Below, one piece after another: positions 32,741 to 39,837 of a DNA stretch of 64,000 nt. Origin of the DNA: Deltaproteobacteria bacterium (GTDB lineage: Bacteria > Myxococcota_A > UBA9042). The position numbers and the translations under genes are program-made. The DNA lies in NCBI GenBank assembly GCA_020632665.1, contig JACKFC010000010.1, positions 83,618 through 147,617 on the forward strand, given 5' to 3'. The stretch's first letter is position 1. Each line of letters starts with the position of its first letter. Below the pieces are notes generated by a model. That model saw nothing but the letters and a program-made list of their open reading frames with translations, was not told the DNA's origin and did not search any database.

Positions 32741-33961
32741 ATGCAAGGCGAAGGGCTCGTCCGGCTGCTGCTGACGATCGGCTCCTTGCTGCTGCTCGCG
32801 CCGCTGCTCGACGCCGTGGCGCGGCGGGCCCGGCTGCCGCGTGTGACGCTGCTGCTGCTGCTCGGGCTGGGTGTGGGTCCCTTCGGCGCCGACCTGCTGC
32901 CGGACCAGCACAGCGAGTGGTATCCCGCCGTCGCCAGCGTCGCGCTCTCGATGGTCGGCTTCCTGCTCGGCGGCGAATTCACCCTGGAGAACCTCCGCGC
33001 CCGCGGCAAGCCGGTGCTGGTCGTCTCTGCCGTGGTGACCATCGTGACCTTCGCCCTGGTCGCCGCGGGGATGTGGCTGGTCGGCGCCGGCGCGGCCATC
33101 GCGCTCGTCCTCGGCGCGGCGGCGACCGCCACCGATCCGGCCGCCTGCGACGCCGTGGTCCGCGAGATGCCGAGCGAGACCCCGCACGGCCGGGTCCTGC
33201 TCGGCGTGGTCGCGGTCGACGACGTCTGGGGCACGATGGTCTTCGCCGTCGCCTCGATGGCGCTCGGTGCGCTGCTCGGCGGCGCCTCGGCCGAGGAAGC
33301 CGCTGCCGAGGCTTTGCGCGAGATCGGTGGCTCGATCCTGCTCGGCGGCGCGGTCGGCGTACCGGTCGCGATGATCACCGGCCGGCTCAAGCCCGGCGAG
33401 CCGACCCGACTCGAAGCGCTGGGCGCCGTGCTCGCCTGCGACGGCCTCGCGAGCTGGCTGCACCTCTCGCCGCTGCTGGCGACGGTCGCCCTGGGTGCGG
33501 TCGTCGCCAACCTGGCCCGCCACCACGAGGTGGCGATGCGCGAGATCGAGGGTATCGAGTGGCCCTTCCTGGTGCTCTTCTTCGTCCTCTCGGGGGCGAG
33601 CGCGACGCTCTCGGACTTCGGTCGCTCGGCGCCGATCGTCGCCGGCTACGTCCTGCTGCGTGTGCTCGGGCGGCTGATTGGCGGCTGGATCGGCGGCTCG
33701 CTCGGTGGGCTCGACCGGGCGGGGCGGCGTTGGATCGGCCTCGCGATGTTGCCGCAGGCCGGCGTCGCGCTCGGCATGACCTTGGTCGCGGTGGAGCGCT
33801 TCCCGAGCGTCGCCTCGGCCTTGCCGACGGTGGTGCTGGCGACGGTGGTCTTCGAGGTCGTCGGTCCGGTGCTGACGCGGATTTCGCTTGGGCGGATGCA
33901 GCCGGCGGAGGGCGTCAATCCGCCGCAGCCATCGCGTCGAGCTGCAGGACCAAGGGCTTGA
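32741..33961 (+). CDS. CPA2-type cation:proton antiporter
   Basis: 406 residues with about 12 hydrophobic segments, beginning at the N-terminus (LVRLLLTIGSLLLLAPLLDA). Family motifs: LPRVTLLLLLGLGVGP after helix 1, GFLLGGEFTLENLR, GAAATATDPAACDAVVREM (the TDP motif of the unwound ion-binding helices) and LLGVVAVDDVWGTMVF (the aspartate pair helix). This matches Kef/NapA-type antiporters, which exchange K+ or Na+ for protons. It lacks the C-terminal RCK/TrkA-N nucleotide-binding domain of KefB/KefC. It follows the cNMP-kinase fusion after 8 bases, so the two are probably co-transcribed. The last 47 bases overlap the convergent minus-strand gene. Confidence 0.88.
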   Translation: MQGEGLVRLLLTIGSLLLLAPLLDAVARRARLPRVTLLLLLGLGVGPFGADLLPDQHSEWYPAVASVALSMVGFLLGGEFTLENLRARGKPVLVVSAVVTIVTFALVAAGMWLVGAGAAIALVLGAAATATDPAACDAVVREMPSETPHGRVLLGVVAVDDVWGTMVFAVASMALGALLGGASAEEAAAEALREIGGSILLGGAVGVPVAMITGRLKPGEPTRLEALGAVLACDGLASWLHLSPLLATVALGAVVANLARHHEVAMREIEGIEWPFLVLFFVLSGASATLSDFGRSAPIVAGYVLLRVLGRLIGGWIGGSLGGLDRAGRRWIGLAMLPQAGVALGMTLVAVERFPSVASALPTVVLATVVFEVVGPVLTRISLGRMQPAEGVNPPQPSRRAAGPRA

Positions 33962-34595
33962 CCCGCTCGTAGATCATGGCCTGCAGCGCGTACCGCTCTT
34001 GCTGCGGCAGCCGCTGGCGGAGCAGGGCGAGGCGGTCGGCGGCGGCCCAATCGAAGTGGTGCTCGACGCGGCGGGCGTAGCGGCGCTGATCTTCGCGCGA
34101 GAGCGGGCGCAACGAGGCGACGAAGGCCTCGAGGTCGGCCGCCATGCGGTCGCCGATCGCCACGGCTTCGACACGGGCGGCCTCGACCGCGGCCTTCTGC
34201 TCGGCCTCGAAGCGTCGCGCCTGCTCGCGGCGTGGGTCGTGCAGCCGCGGCAGGCGGCCCGGCAGCCGGAGATCGTGCTCCGGCGCGGCGGGGCCGTCCG
34301 ATGCGCCCATCGCTGCCGCGTGCTGGGCGGCGGCGGTGAGCACGCTCGCGGCCTTGTTGCTGCTGCTGCTGCTGCTGCCGTCGTCGCCGGCGTCGTCAGC
34401 GGCTTCATCATCGGCGACGTCGTCGAACTGTCGCACGCTCGGCGGACCCGGCGCGAGGAGCACGACCGCCGCGGCGCCGGCGAGCAGCGCTCCGACCGAG
34501 AGGCCGAGCAGGCCCAGCGCCAGCGGGCGCAGCGTACCGGCCGTGGCGACACCGCGGCCGGTCTTGGGGGCCATCGTCGGCGGCGCTTGCTGCAT
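33915..34595 (-). CDS. membrane-anchored protein of unknown function
   Basis: 226 residues. One transmembrane segment (LALGLLGLSVGALLAGAAAVVLL, about 25-47) follows a short cytoplasmic start. Then come an acidic stretch (DDVADDEAADDAGDD), a serine run, and a highly charged helical C-terminal half (EQARRFEAEQKAAVEAARVE, then QRRYARRVEHHFDW). It could be a periplasmic coiled-coil factor, anchored at its N-terminus; the second half slightly recalls LTXXQ/Spy-like helical proteins. It overlaps the antiporter's 3' end by 47 bases, tail to tail. ATG at 34595 with GGGGA just upstream; a second ATG at 34574 is possible. No assignment. Confidence 0.65.
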   Translation of the reverse strand: MQQAPPTMAPKTGRGVATAGTLRPLALGLLGLSVGALLAGAAAVVLLAPGPPSVRQFDDVADDEAADDAGDDGSSSSSSNKAASVLTAAAQHAAAMGASDGPAAPEHDLRLPGRLPRLHDPRREQARRFEAEQKAAVEAARVEAVAIGDRMAADLEAFVASLRPLSREDQRRYARRVEHHFDWAAADRLALLRQRLPQQERYALQAMIYERVKPLVLQLDAMAAAD

Positions 34596-34708
34596 CGCGT
34601 CCCCGGACCCGCCGCGCGCCCCGGGCCCTGACGCCCGTTGGCCGGCAAGCCACGCTCAGGGTGCCAACGCCCGGCGCGCTTCGTCCATTCCGATCTGCGT
34701 GCGGTTGT

Positions 34709-37261
34709 TCAGCGGCCGCCACGCGGCGCGTCACAGACGGTCGGCTGCAGCTCTCCGCCGCGGCTCTCGAGCAATCGCGGGGTGAGGGTGCGCTCGAGCA
34801 CGACGTCGTCGTCGACCGTGAGCTTGGCGTCGCCGAAGGTGCCCTTCTTCACGTAGCGGGCGAAGCCGACCCGGAGGTCGCGGTACGACCCGCCCTGCAC
34901 GTGCAGCTCGGAGAGGTCCTTGCTCGCCGCGCCGGTGACGCAGCGCTCGACGTCGCCGCGGATCACCGTCGCGACGGTGTGCTCGCCGATCGAGAAGCCC
35001 TTGTCGTTGCAGCCCTGAACCCGGTCGTCGATCAGCCGGACGTCGCTGCCGGAGAAGTCGAAGCCGTCGGCGCCGCCGTCGACGATCGTGCTCTTGCGCA
35101 CCTCGCCGCGGCAGAAGTCGCAGTCGAAGGCGTCGTCGCGGCTGCGCTCGATCCGCAGGCCCTCGACGTCGATCCGGGCGTTCTTGAAGTTGACGCCGTC
35201 GTCGGAGAGCGCGTCGCGGAAGGTGCAATGCCGCACTTCGATGACGGCGCCGTGGATCGCGAAGGCCGAGGTGAAGAAGACGAGGTCGTTGCCGCCGCCG
35301 CGGCCGCCGTCGACCTCGAGGTGGTGCAGCCGGACCTTGGGCAAGTCGGTGCGCCGGCCGAGCAGGCCGACGGTGCCGAAGGTGCTGCGCGGGTCGAGCG
35401 CGGCGATGCGGATCTTGGCGTCCTGCCGGCCACGGGCGTCGAGGTCGCCGCCGAGCAGGAGCGAGACGTCGGGGCCGAGCAGCAGGGTCGTGCCAGGCTC
35501 GATGCGCGCCGGTACGCCTTCGGGCAGCTCGAGCGTGCGTGCGAGGCGGACCTCGCCGGGGCCGAAGACCACCGTCGCGCCGTCGCGGCGCACCCCGGCC
35601 GGGAGGACGCCGATGCTGACGGATTCGGGCAGGTCGAGCGCGCGCCGGGCTTCGTCGGCGAGCGGCAGCGGTGCGTCGGCCGCCGCGATCTCCGTCGCCG
35701 CGACGGCTGCGCCGTTGCTCAGGTTGGTCGCGCGCAGCCCGGCGTAGCTGCGTCCGGTGGGGAGCTCGACCTCGATCGCGAGGGTGCCGGGTCGACCCTG
35801 CCAGCTGCCCCAGACCGTCGGCGTCAGCGGCCCCGGCAGCGCGACCTCGCCGCCGTCGTCGAGCTGGATCGCGTCGATGCGGGCCGCAGATCGACCACGA
35901 TTGTGCAGGGTCACACGGATCGTACCGGCCTGCGGCGGGGCGACGTGGGCCTGCAGCTGGACGGTGCCGAGCAGCGCCCGCAGCTTGGTCGCGTTGCCGC
36001 GCAGCGTCGATTGGTAGAGCGGGACGCGCGCGGCGTCTTGGTTGATGTCGAAGTGGCGGCGATCCAGCTCGAGCGCCGGGCGGATGGCGGCGAAGCGCTC
36101 CTCGGCCCGGGCGCACATCGCCTCGACGTCTTCTTCGAGCAGGCGCCAGAGCAAGCGGTCGCGCTCGGCGCGCATCGGGCCGCTGGCAAGCAGCAAATCC
36201 GAGAGCGGCCGCGGGTCGGTTTCGTGCAGGCCGTCCTTGCCGGGTTTGGTCGGGTAGATCGAATAATCCCACGGGATCGGCTCGAAGCGGCCCCAGGCCG
36301 GGTCCCAGAAGATGCGCAGGTTGTCCGGGTTCCAGGTGTGCACCGAACCGAGCAGGCTCGACATCGCGGCGCTCCAGCCCAGCCGCTCGACGTCGAAGCG
36401 CCGCCGGACCATCGACCAGCCGCAGCCGGGCTTCGGGCTGCCGCCGCGCTCGGGCAGGCAAGCGAGCAGCTCTTTCAGGCCGACGGCGGCTTTGCGCTGC
36501 ACCGGCGCTTCCTTGCCGAAGAGCTGTCCGTCGCCGCCGTAGGTGAAGCCCTCGGGGCGACCGTTGGCGTCGGCGACCGAGCGACCGAAGTGCTCCCACT
36601 CTTGGAACAGGCCGACGACCGCGCCGTTGAGGCGAACGACGGCCCAGCGATCACGCAGCACGAGCAGGCCGCGGGCGGCGAGCCGCTCGTGGGTGATCGG
36701 GTCGACGAAGAGGCTCTTGTCGTAGGGTTCGAGCAGGTTGAGCTCGCGCATGCCGCCGATCATCGTCCGCTCGGGCAGCTTGAGCCGGAACGAGAAGTGG
36801 TTCTTGTTGTAGTGCGCCGCCATCAGGCCGCGCAGCTTCAGCCGGACGGGCACCCAGCTGCCGTCGACGCAGAGCTGGCCGTCGTAGTCGGGCCGCTCGA
36901 TGCCGAGCGAGACGCCGTGGCGGACGACCTCGTCGGCGGTGCGGTGCAGCGCGCGCAGGGCCTTGGCTTCGAGCCGCAGGTCGTAGACCGGCAGGCCGAG
37001 CGAGAGCAGCTCGGGCACGTCGCGGATCGGCGGGGTCTGCGTCGCGTTGACGTAGAGGTCGCGGAAGGCGCCGAAGAGCGTCGGCGGCACGACGGCGTTG
37101 CTGCTGCGCGCGGCCTTGTAGCTGACGTAGCGCTGCAGCAGATCGCCGGCGAAGAAGACAGCGCCGATCAGGGCAAAGCTGAGCGCGATCCAGCCGATCA
37201 GCCGGCGGAGCGGGCGCGGCGCGGCCGGATTGGCCGAGAGCAGGGCATCAGAACGGCGCAT
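34709..37261 (-). CDS. CotH-like kinase protein with C-terminal beta-helix
   Basis: 850 residues from the ATG at 37261 (14 bases inside the DUF4956 gene). A single N-terminal membrane segment (LIGWIALSFALIGAVFFAG) precedes a CotH-type domain: VPVRLKLRG, HFSFRLKLPERTMIGGMREL, VRLNGAVVGLFQEWEH and, at about 307-325, VHTWNPDNLRIFWDP with FEPIPWDYSIY, matching the CotH pattern D.N...y.D...g.f..ipWD. CotH proteins are atypical kinases that phosphorylate secreted proteins. Residues about 560-830 have regularly spaced short strands (IEVRHCTFRDALSDDGVNFK, VEGLRIERSRDDAFDCDF, DGADGFDFSGSDVRLIDD) typical of a right-handed parallel beta-helix. Last gene of a cluster with VTC-domain and DUF4956 genes, a known association. 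Confidence 0.85.
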   Translation of the reverse strand: MRRSDALLSANPAAPRPLRRLIGWIALSFALIGAVFFAGDLLQRYVSYKAARSSNAVVPPTLFGAFRDLYVNATQTPPIRDVPELLSLGLPVYDLRLEAKALRALHRTADEVVRHGVSLGIERPDYDGQLCVDGSWVPVRLKLRGLMAAHYNKNHFSFRLKLPERTMIGGMRELNLLEPYDKSLFVDPITHERLAARGLLVLRDRWAVVRLNGAVVGLFQEWEHFGRSVADANGRPEGFTYGGDGQLFGKEAPVQRKAAVGLKELLACLPERGGSPKPGCGWSMVRRRFDVERLGWSAAMSSLLGSVHTWNPDNLRIFWDPAWGRFEPIPWDYSIYPTKPGKDGLHETDPRPLSDLLLASGPMRAERDRLLWRLLEEDVEAMCARAEERFAAIRPALELDRRHFDINQDAARVPLYQSTLRGNATKLRALLGTVQLQAHVAPPQAGTIRVTLHNRGRSAARIDAIQLDDGGEVALPGPLTPTVWGSWQGRPGTLAIEVELPTGRSYAGLRATNLSNGAAVAATEIAAADAPLPLADEARRALDLPESVSIGVLPAGVRRDGATVVFGPGEVRLARTLELPEGVPARIEPGTTLLLGPDVSLLLGGDLDARGRQDAKIRIAALDPRSTFGTVGLLGRRTDLPKVRLHHLEVDGGRGGGNDLVFFTSAFAIHGAVIEVRHCTFRDALSDDGVNFKNARIDVEGLRIERSRDDAFDCDFCRGEVRKSTIVDGGADGFDFSGSDVRLIDDRVQGCNDKGFSIGEHTVATVIRGDVERCVTGAASKDLSELHVQGGSYRDLRVGFARYVKKGTFGDAKLTVDDDVVLERTLTPRLLESRGGELQPTVCDAPRGGR

Positions 37262-37952
37262 GCTGATCGCTCTGGTAGAGCGCGAGCTCGCGCACGCCCG
37301 CGGTCTGGCGCAGCTTCTCTTCGATGCCGCTCGGCGCGACGCCACCCTTGGGGCGCACCACGTAGACGTTGGTGTCGGCGCCCTCGGCGATATCGAGCAC
37401 GCGGTTGACCAAGCGCACGTCGGCGAAGATCTCCGCCAGCGCAGCCTCGACCCGGCCCTCGGCGCCGCCTTCCTTGTCGAAGGTCACGCGGACGATGCTC
37501 TCCATCTTCTTCTTCAGGCCGAAGTCGGCGTGGTAGAGCCCGACCAGCAGCGCCGAGAGGAAGCCGACCATGCTGATCGCCGCCAGGTAGAACTGCGTGC
37601 CGCAGCCCATGCCTGCGACCATCGCCGCGAAGAGGTAGCCGGTGTCGCGGGCGTCCTTGACCGCGGTGCGGAAGCGGATCACCGAGAGCGCGCCGACCAA
37701 GCTGAACGCCCGGGCGATATTGCTGCCGATGATCAGCATCACGACCGAGGTCGCCACCGCCATCATGAACATCGTCACCAGGAACGACTGCGAATAGCTC
37801 GTGCCGCGGTGGGTGTGCCGGTAGACGCTCGAGAGGACGAAGGCGAGCAACGAGGCCACCGTCATCGAGAGGAAGAGGTCGCCGACCGAGAAGAGGCCGG
37901 GCTCCGCGGTCCGCAGCAACTTGTCGAGGAAGAAGGAAGTCTCTGCGTTCAT
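37248..37952 (-). CDS. DUF4956 membrane protein
   Basis: 234 residues from the ATG at 37952, in an ATGA overlap with the VTC-domain gene. Four to five hydrophobic segments lie between residues 20 and 135 (LFLSMTVASLLAFVLSSVY, FLVTMFMMAVATSVVMLII, GYLFAAMVAGMGCGTQFYLA, MVGFLSALLVGLY). The signature IARAFSLVGALSVIRFRTAVKD (quoted in part: AFSLVGALSVIRFRTAVKD) is diagnostic for DUF4956. The soluble C-terminal part (about 145-234) reads like a ferredoxin-fold or regulatory domain. DUF4956 genes repeatedly occur beside VTC-domain and CotH genes; they probably act with the VTC protein at the membrane. Function unproven. Confidence 0.9.
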   Translation of the reverse strand: MNAETSFFLDKLLRTAEPGLFSVGDLFLSMTVASLLAFVLSSVYRHTHRGTSYSQSFLVTMFMMAVATSVVMLIIGSNIARAFSLVGALSVIRFRTAVKDARDTGYLFAAMVAGMGCGTQFYLAAISMVGFLSALLVGLYHADFGLKKKMESIVRVTFDKEGGAEGRVEAALAEIFADVRLVNRVLDIAEGADTNVYVVRPKGGVAPSGIEEKLRQTAGVRELALYQSDQHAPF

Positions 37953-38680
37953 GCGTAGATCCCGGATGCTGCGGTCTGGTGCATGGCGAGCACCTCCACC
38001 GCCGTGACGTATTTCGGAACGGTCTGTTGGCGCAACTCCGCGGCCACGACACCTTCGTGGACCCAAGGCGGTAGCCCGCGCGTCGCCTTGATCTCCAGCA
38101 CCGCGAGCGTCTCGGCCATCATGCGGCGGCGTGGATCGAAGAGCAATTGCCGCGACAGCGGCTCGCCCGGGTGCAGCGCCAGCAGGCACGAATCCCAGGT
38201 GATGCGGACATCGGGGTCGACCGCGCCCTCCCACGCTTCGCGCTGGTAGTAGACCTGCGCCGAGGCACGCAGGCGGTACCGCTCGCGCAGCGTGAGGAAG
38301 GCCGAGCGCATCGAGGGGTCGTCGAATTGCCAATTCGCCGGGTCGAGCTGCTCGGGGCCGAAGTCCCGCACCAACTGGCGGTATTTGCGGACCTTGTCGC
38401 CGCGGCGGTGCTTGATCTCGAGGAAGGCGGTCTGGCCGGCGTTGTAGTCGTGGCCGTAGACGCGCAGGCGGACCTTGTTGCGGACCTCGATCCCGTCGAG
38501 CTTCTCCTCGTAGAAGGCGAGCAGCGGCGAATCGTAATATTGCGAGAGGATCGGCGTGCGCGCGTAGGCGTCGGTGAAGGGCGCCGGCATCAGGTGGCGT
38601 TGCCAGCGCGCCATCAGCGCGTCTCTGACGTCGTGGTGGACGACGTATTTCAGCTCTTGCCGCAGTGGACGCAGCTTCAT
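37949..38680 (-). CDS. VTC-domain protein (polyphosphate polymerase-like)
   Basis: 243 residues, entirely a VTC domain: RQELKYVVHHDVRDAL at the start, SQYYDSPLLAFYEEKLDGI, NKVRLRVYG, FLEIKHRRGDKVRKYR and, near the end, LAVLEIKATRGLPPW. The alternating basic and acidic residues on strands (KYV, RLRVYG, EIK, KYR, EIK) line the tunnel of this triphosphate-tunnel-type fold, which in yeast Vtc4 makes polyphosphate from ATP. No SPX domain. Whether the bacterial version polymerises phosphate is not settled. ATGA overlaps on both sides (38677-38680 and 37949-37952) show tight coupling with its neighbours. Confidence 0.9.
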   Translation of the reverse strand: MKLRPLRQELKYVVHHDVRDALMARWQRHLMPAPFTDAYARTPILSQYYDSPLLAFYEEKLDGIEVRNKVRLRVYGHDYNAGQTAFLEIKHRRGDKVRKYRQLVRDFGPEQLDPANWQFDDPSMRSAFLTLRERYRLRASAQVYYQREAWEGAVDPDVRITWDSCLLALHPGEPLSRQLLFDPRRRMMAETLAVLEIKATRGLPPWVHEGVVAAELRQQTVPKYVTAVEVLAMHQTAASGIYA

Positions 38681-39780
38681 CGGGTCGACTCCCCGGCGGA
38701 TGGCGCCGTCAGCGGCAGGCCGGCGAGCGCGGCGCTGCGCAGCCTCTCGTGCAGCGCTGTGGCGGTCGGCTCCTCCATGCCACGGGCGCGGGCGTCGAGC
38801 ACGACGGCGGCGGCGAGCGCCGGTAGGTAGCGCTGCCACGCGGCCTGTAGCTCGGCCCGGGCGCTCGGATCCCAGCCGGCAGAGGGCTGCTCGCCGTCCG
38901 GGTCGGGCCGCAGCAGCCACGCCGCGGCGCGGGCGTCGTCGTAATGACCGGCGGGGCGGCCGAAGGCGGCGGCGAAGACGTCGGAGAGTGAGACGAAGGT
39001 CGGCGAGCGCTGCAGCGCCGCGGTCTCGCCGCGGGCGAGGACGAAGGTCTGCGGCGCCACCGGTGCCTGGCCCTCGCGCAGGCGGAGCAGGAATGCGACC
39101 TCGGGCGGCGTCGGCGCCACGTTGGGCCATTGACCGAGGATGATCCGGTCCATCAGCGCGCCCGGGCCGTCTTCGAAGCGGGTGTCGAAGCGATGGATCC
39201 GGCCCTCGTCGACGCTGAGCAAGGTCCGCAGCGAGCCGTCGCCACCCTGCTTCTTGGTCGGATCGTGCGGCAGCTCGATGGCGACGTAGAGGCCGCGGTA
39301 GAGCCGATTGACGTGCAGCTGCTCGAGCCGGATCGACGCCAGCGGCCAATCCGGATGGCGCTCGCGGACGAAGGCGTGGACGAAGGGGTAGCTCCAATCG
39401 GCGAGCGCCTCGGCCGGCAGCAAGATCGTGGTCGGCACCTGCTTGTGCAGCAGCACGAAGCTCTCGCGCTGTGCGGCGGCGAGGTGAAAGCGCAGCAGTC
39501 GACGCTTGCGCCCCGGCTGCTTCTGCGCGCTGCGTCGCATCGTCGAGTTGCGGCGCTCGACCAAATAGGCCGCGTTCGGCTCGGTCTTGTGCAGCATCAG
39601 GTAGCGGCTCGGCAGGGCGCTCTCGCTGACGTCGAGGTTGCCGACCCGGGCCAGCGGGCGCTGCGTCGCCGCGACCGCGGTCACCGCGATGGCCAGCAAC
39701 AAGCCGATCACCGCGGCCAGCAGGCCGGGGGGCTTTGTTTTCGCTGGGGTCTCGGGGGTCGACACAGCTTGGCTCTCCAT
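38677..39780 (-). CDS. membrane-anchored CotH-related protein
   Basis: 367 residues from the ATG at 39780; no ribosome site is evident, but a strong promoter places the transcript start only about 8 bases upstream. One membrane segment (LLAAVIGLLLAIAVTAVAAT) is followed by a periplasmic domain. The stretch VRERHPDWPLASIRLEQLHV followed by NRLYRGLYVAIELP matches the strand pair before the active site in CotH-type kinases (V-x2-NG-x-YRGLY-x3-E). Later it diverges and the WNxDN motif is not evident, so it may be an inactive or very distant CotH. Alternatively it may be a partner of the full CotH protein encoded last in the operon. First gene of the cluster. Confidence 0.7.
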   Translation of the reverse strand: MESQAVSTPETPAKTKPPGLLAAVIGLLLAIAVTAVAATQRPLARVGNLDVSESALPSRYLMLHKTEPNAAYLVERRNSTMRRSAQKQPGRKRRLLRFHLAAAQRESFVLLHKQVPTTILLPAEALADWSYPFVHAFVRERHPDWPLASIRLEQLHVNRLYRGLYVAIELPHDPTKKQGGDGSLRTLLSVDEGRIHRFDTRFEDGPGALMDRIILGQWPNVAPTPPEVAFLLRLREGQAPVAPQTFVLARGETAALQRSPTFVSLSDVFAAAFGRPAGHYDDARAAAWLLRPDPDGEQPSAGWDPSARAELQAAWQRYLPALAAAVVLDARARGMEEPTATALHERLRSAALAGLPLTAPSAGESTR

Positions 39781-39794
39781 CGCGCAGCGGGGGC

Positions 39795-39823
39795 GGACCC
39801 TAGCCACGGCCCCCGAGAGCGTC
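39795..39823 (-). promoter_or_regulatory. promoter of the CotH/VTC/DUF4956 operon
   Basis: TTGACG (39823-39818), 17-base spacer, TAGGGT (39800-39795). Transcription would start near 39788, leaving a leader of about 8 bases and no room for a ribosome site, so the first gene may be translated almost leaderless. The element lies just past the stop codon (39838) of the upstream gene. Confidence 0.55.
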
Positions 39824-39837
39824 AATCGTCCGCCGCA

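Noticed and set aside
34635..34668. CGTTGGC / GCCAACG inverted repeat and a TGGCAC stretch, as terminator or sigma-54 promoter
   Set aside because: The stem is only 7 pairs with a 20-base loop and no T-run, and the sequence after TGGCAC lacks TTGC at the required distance.
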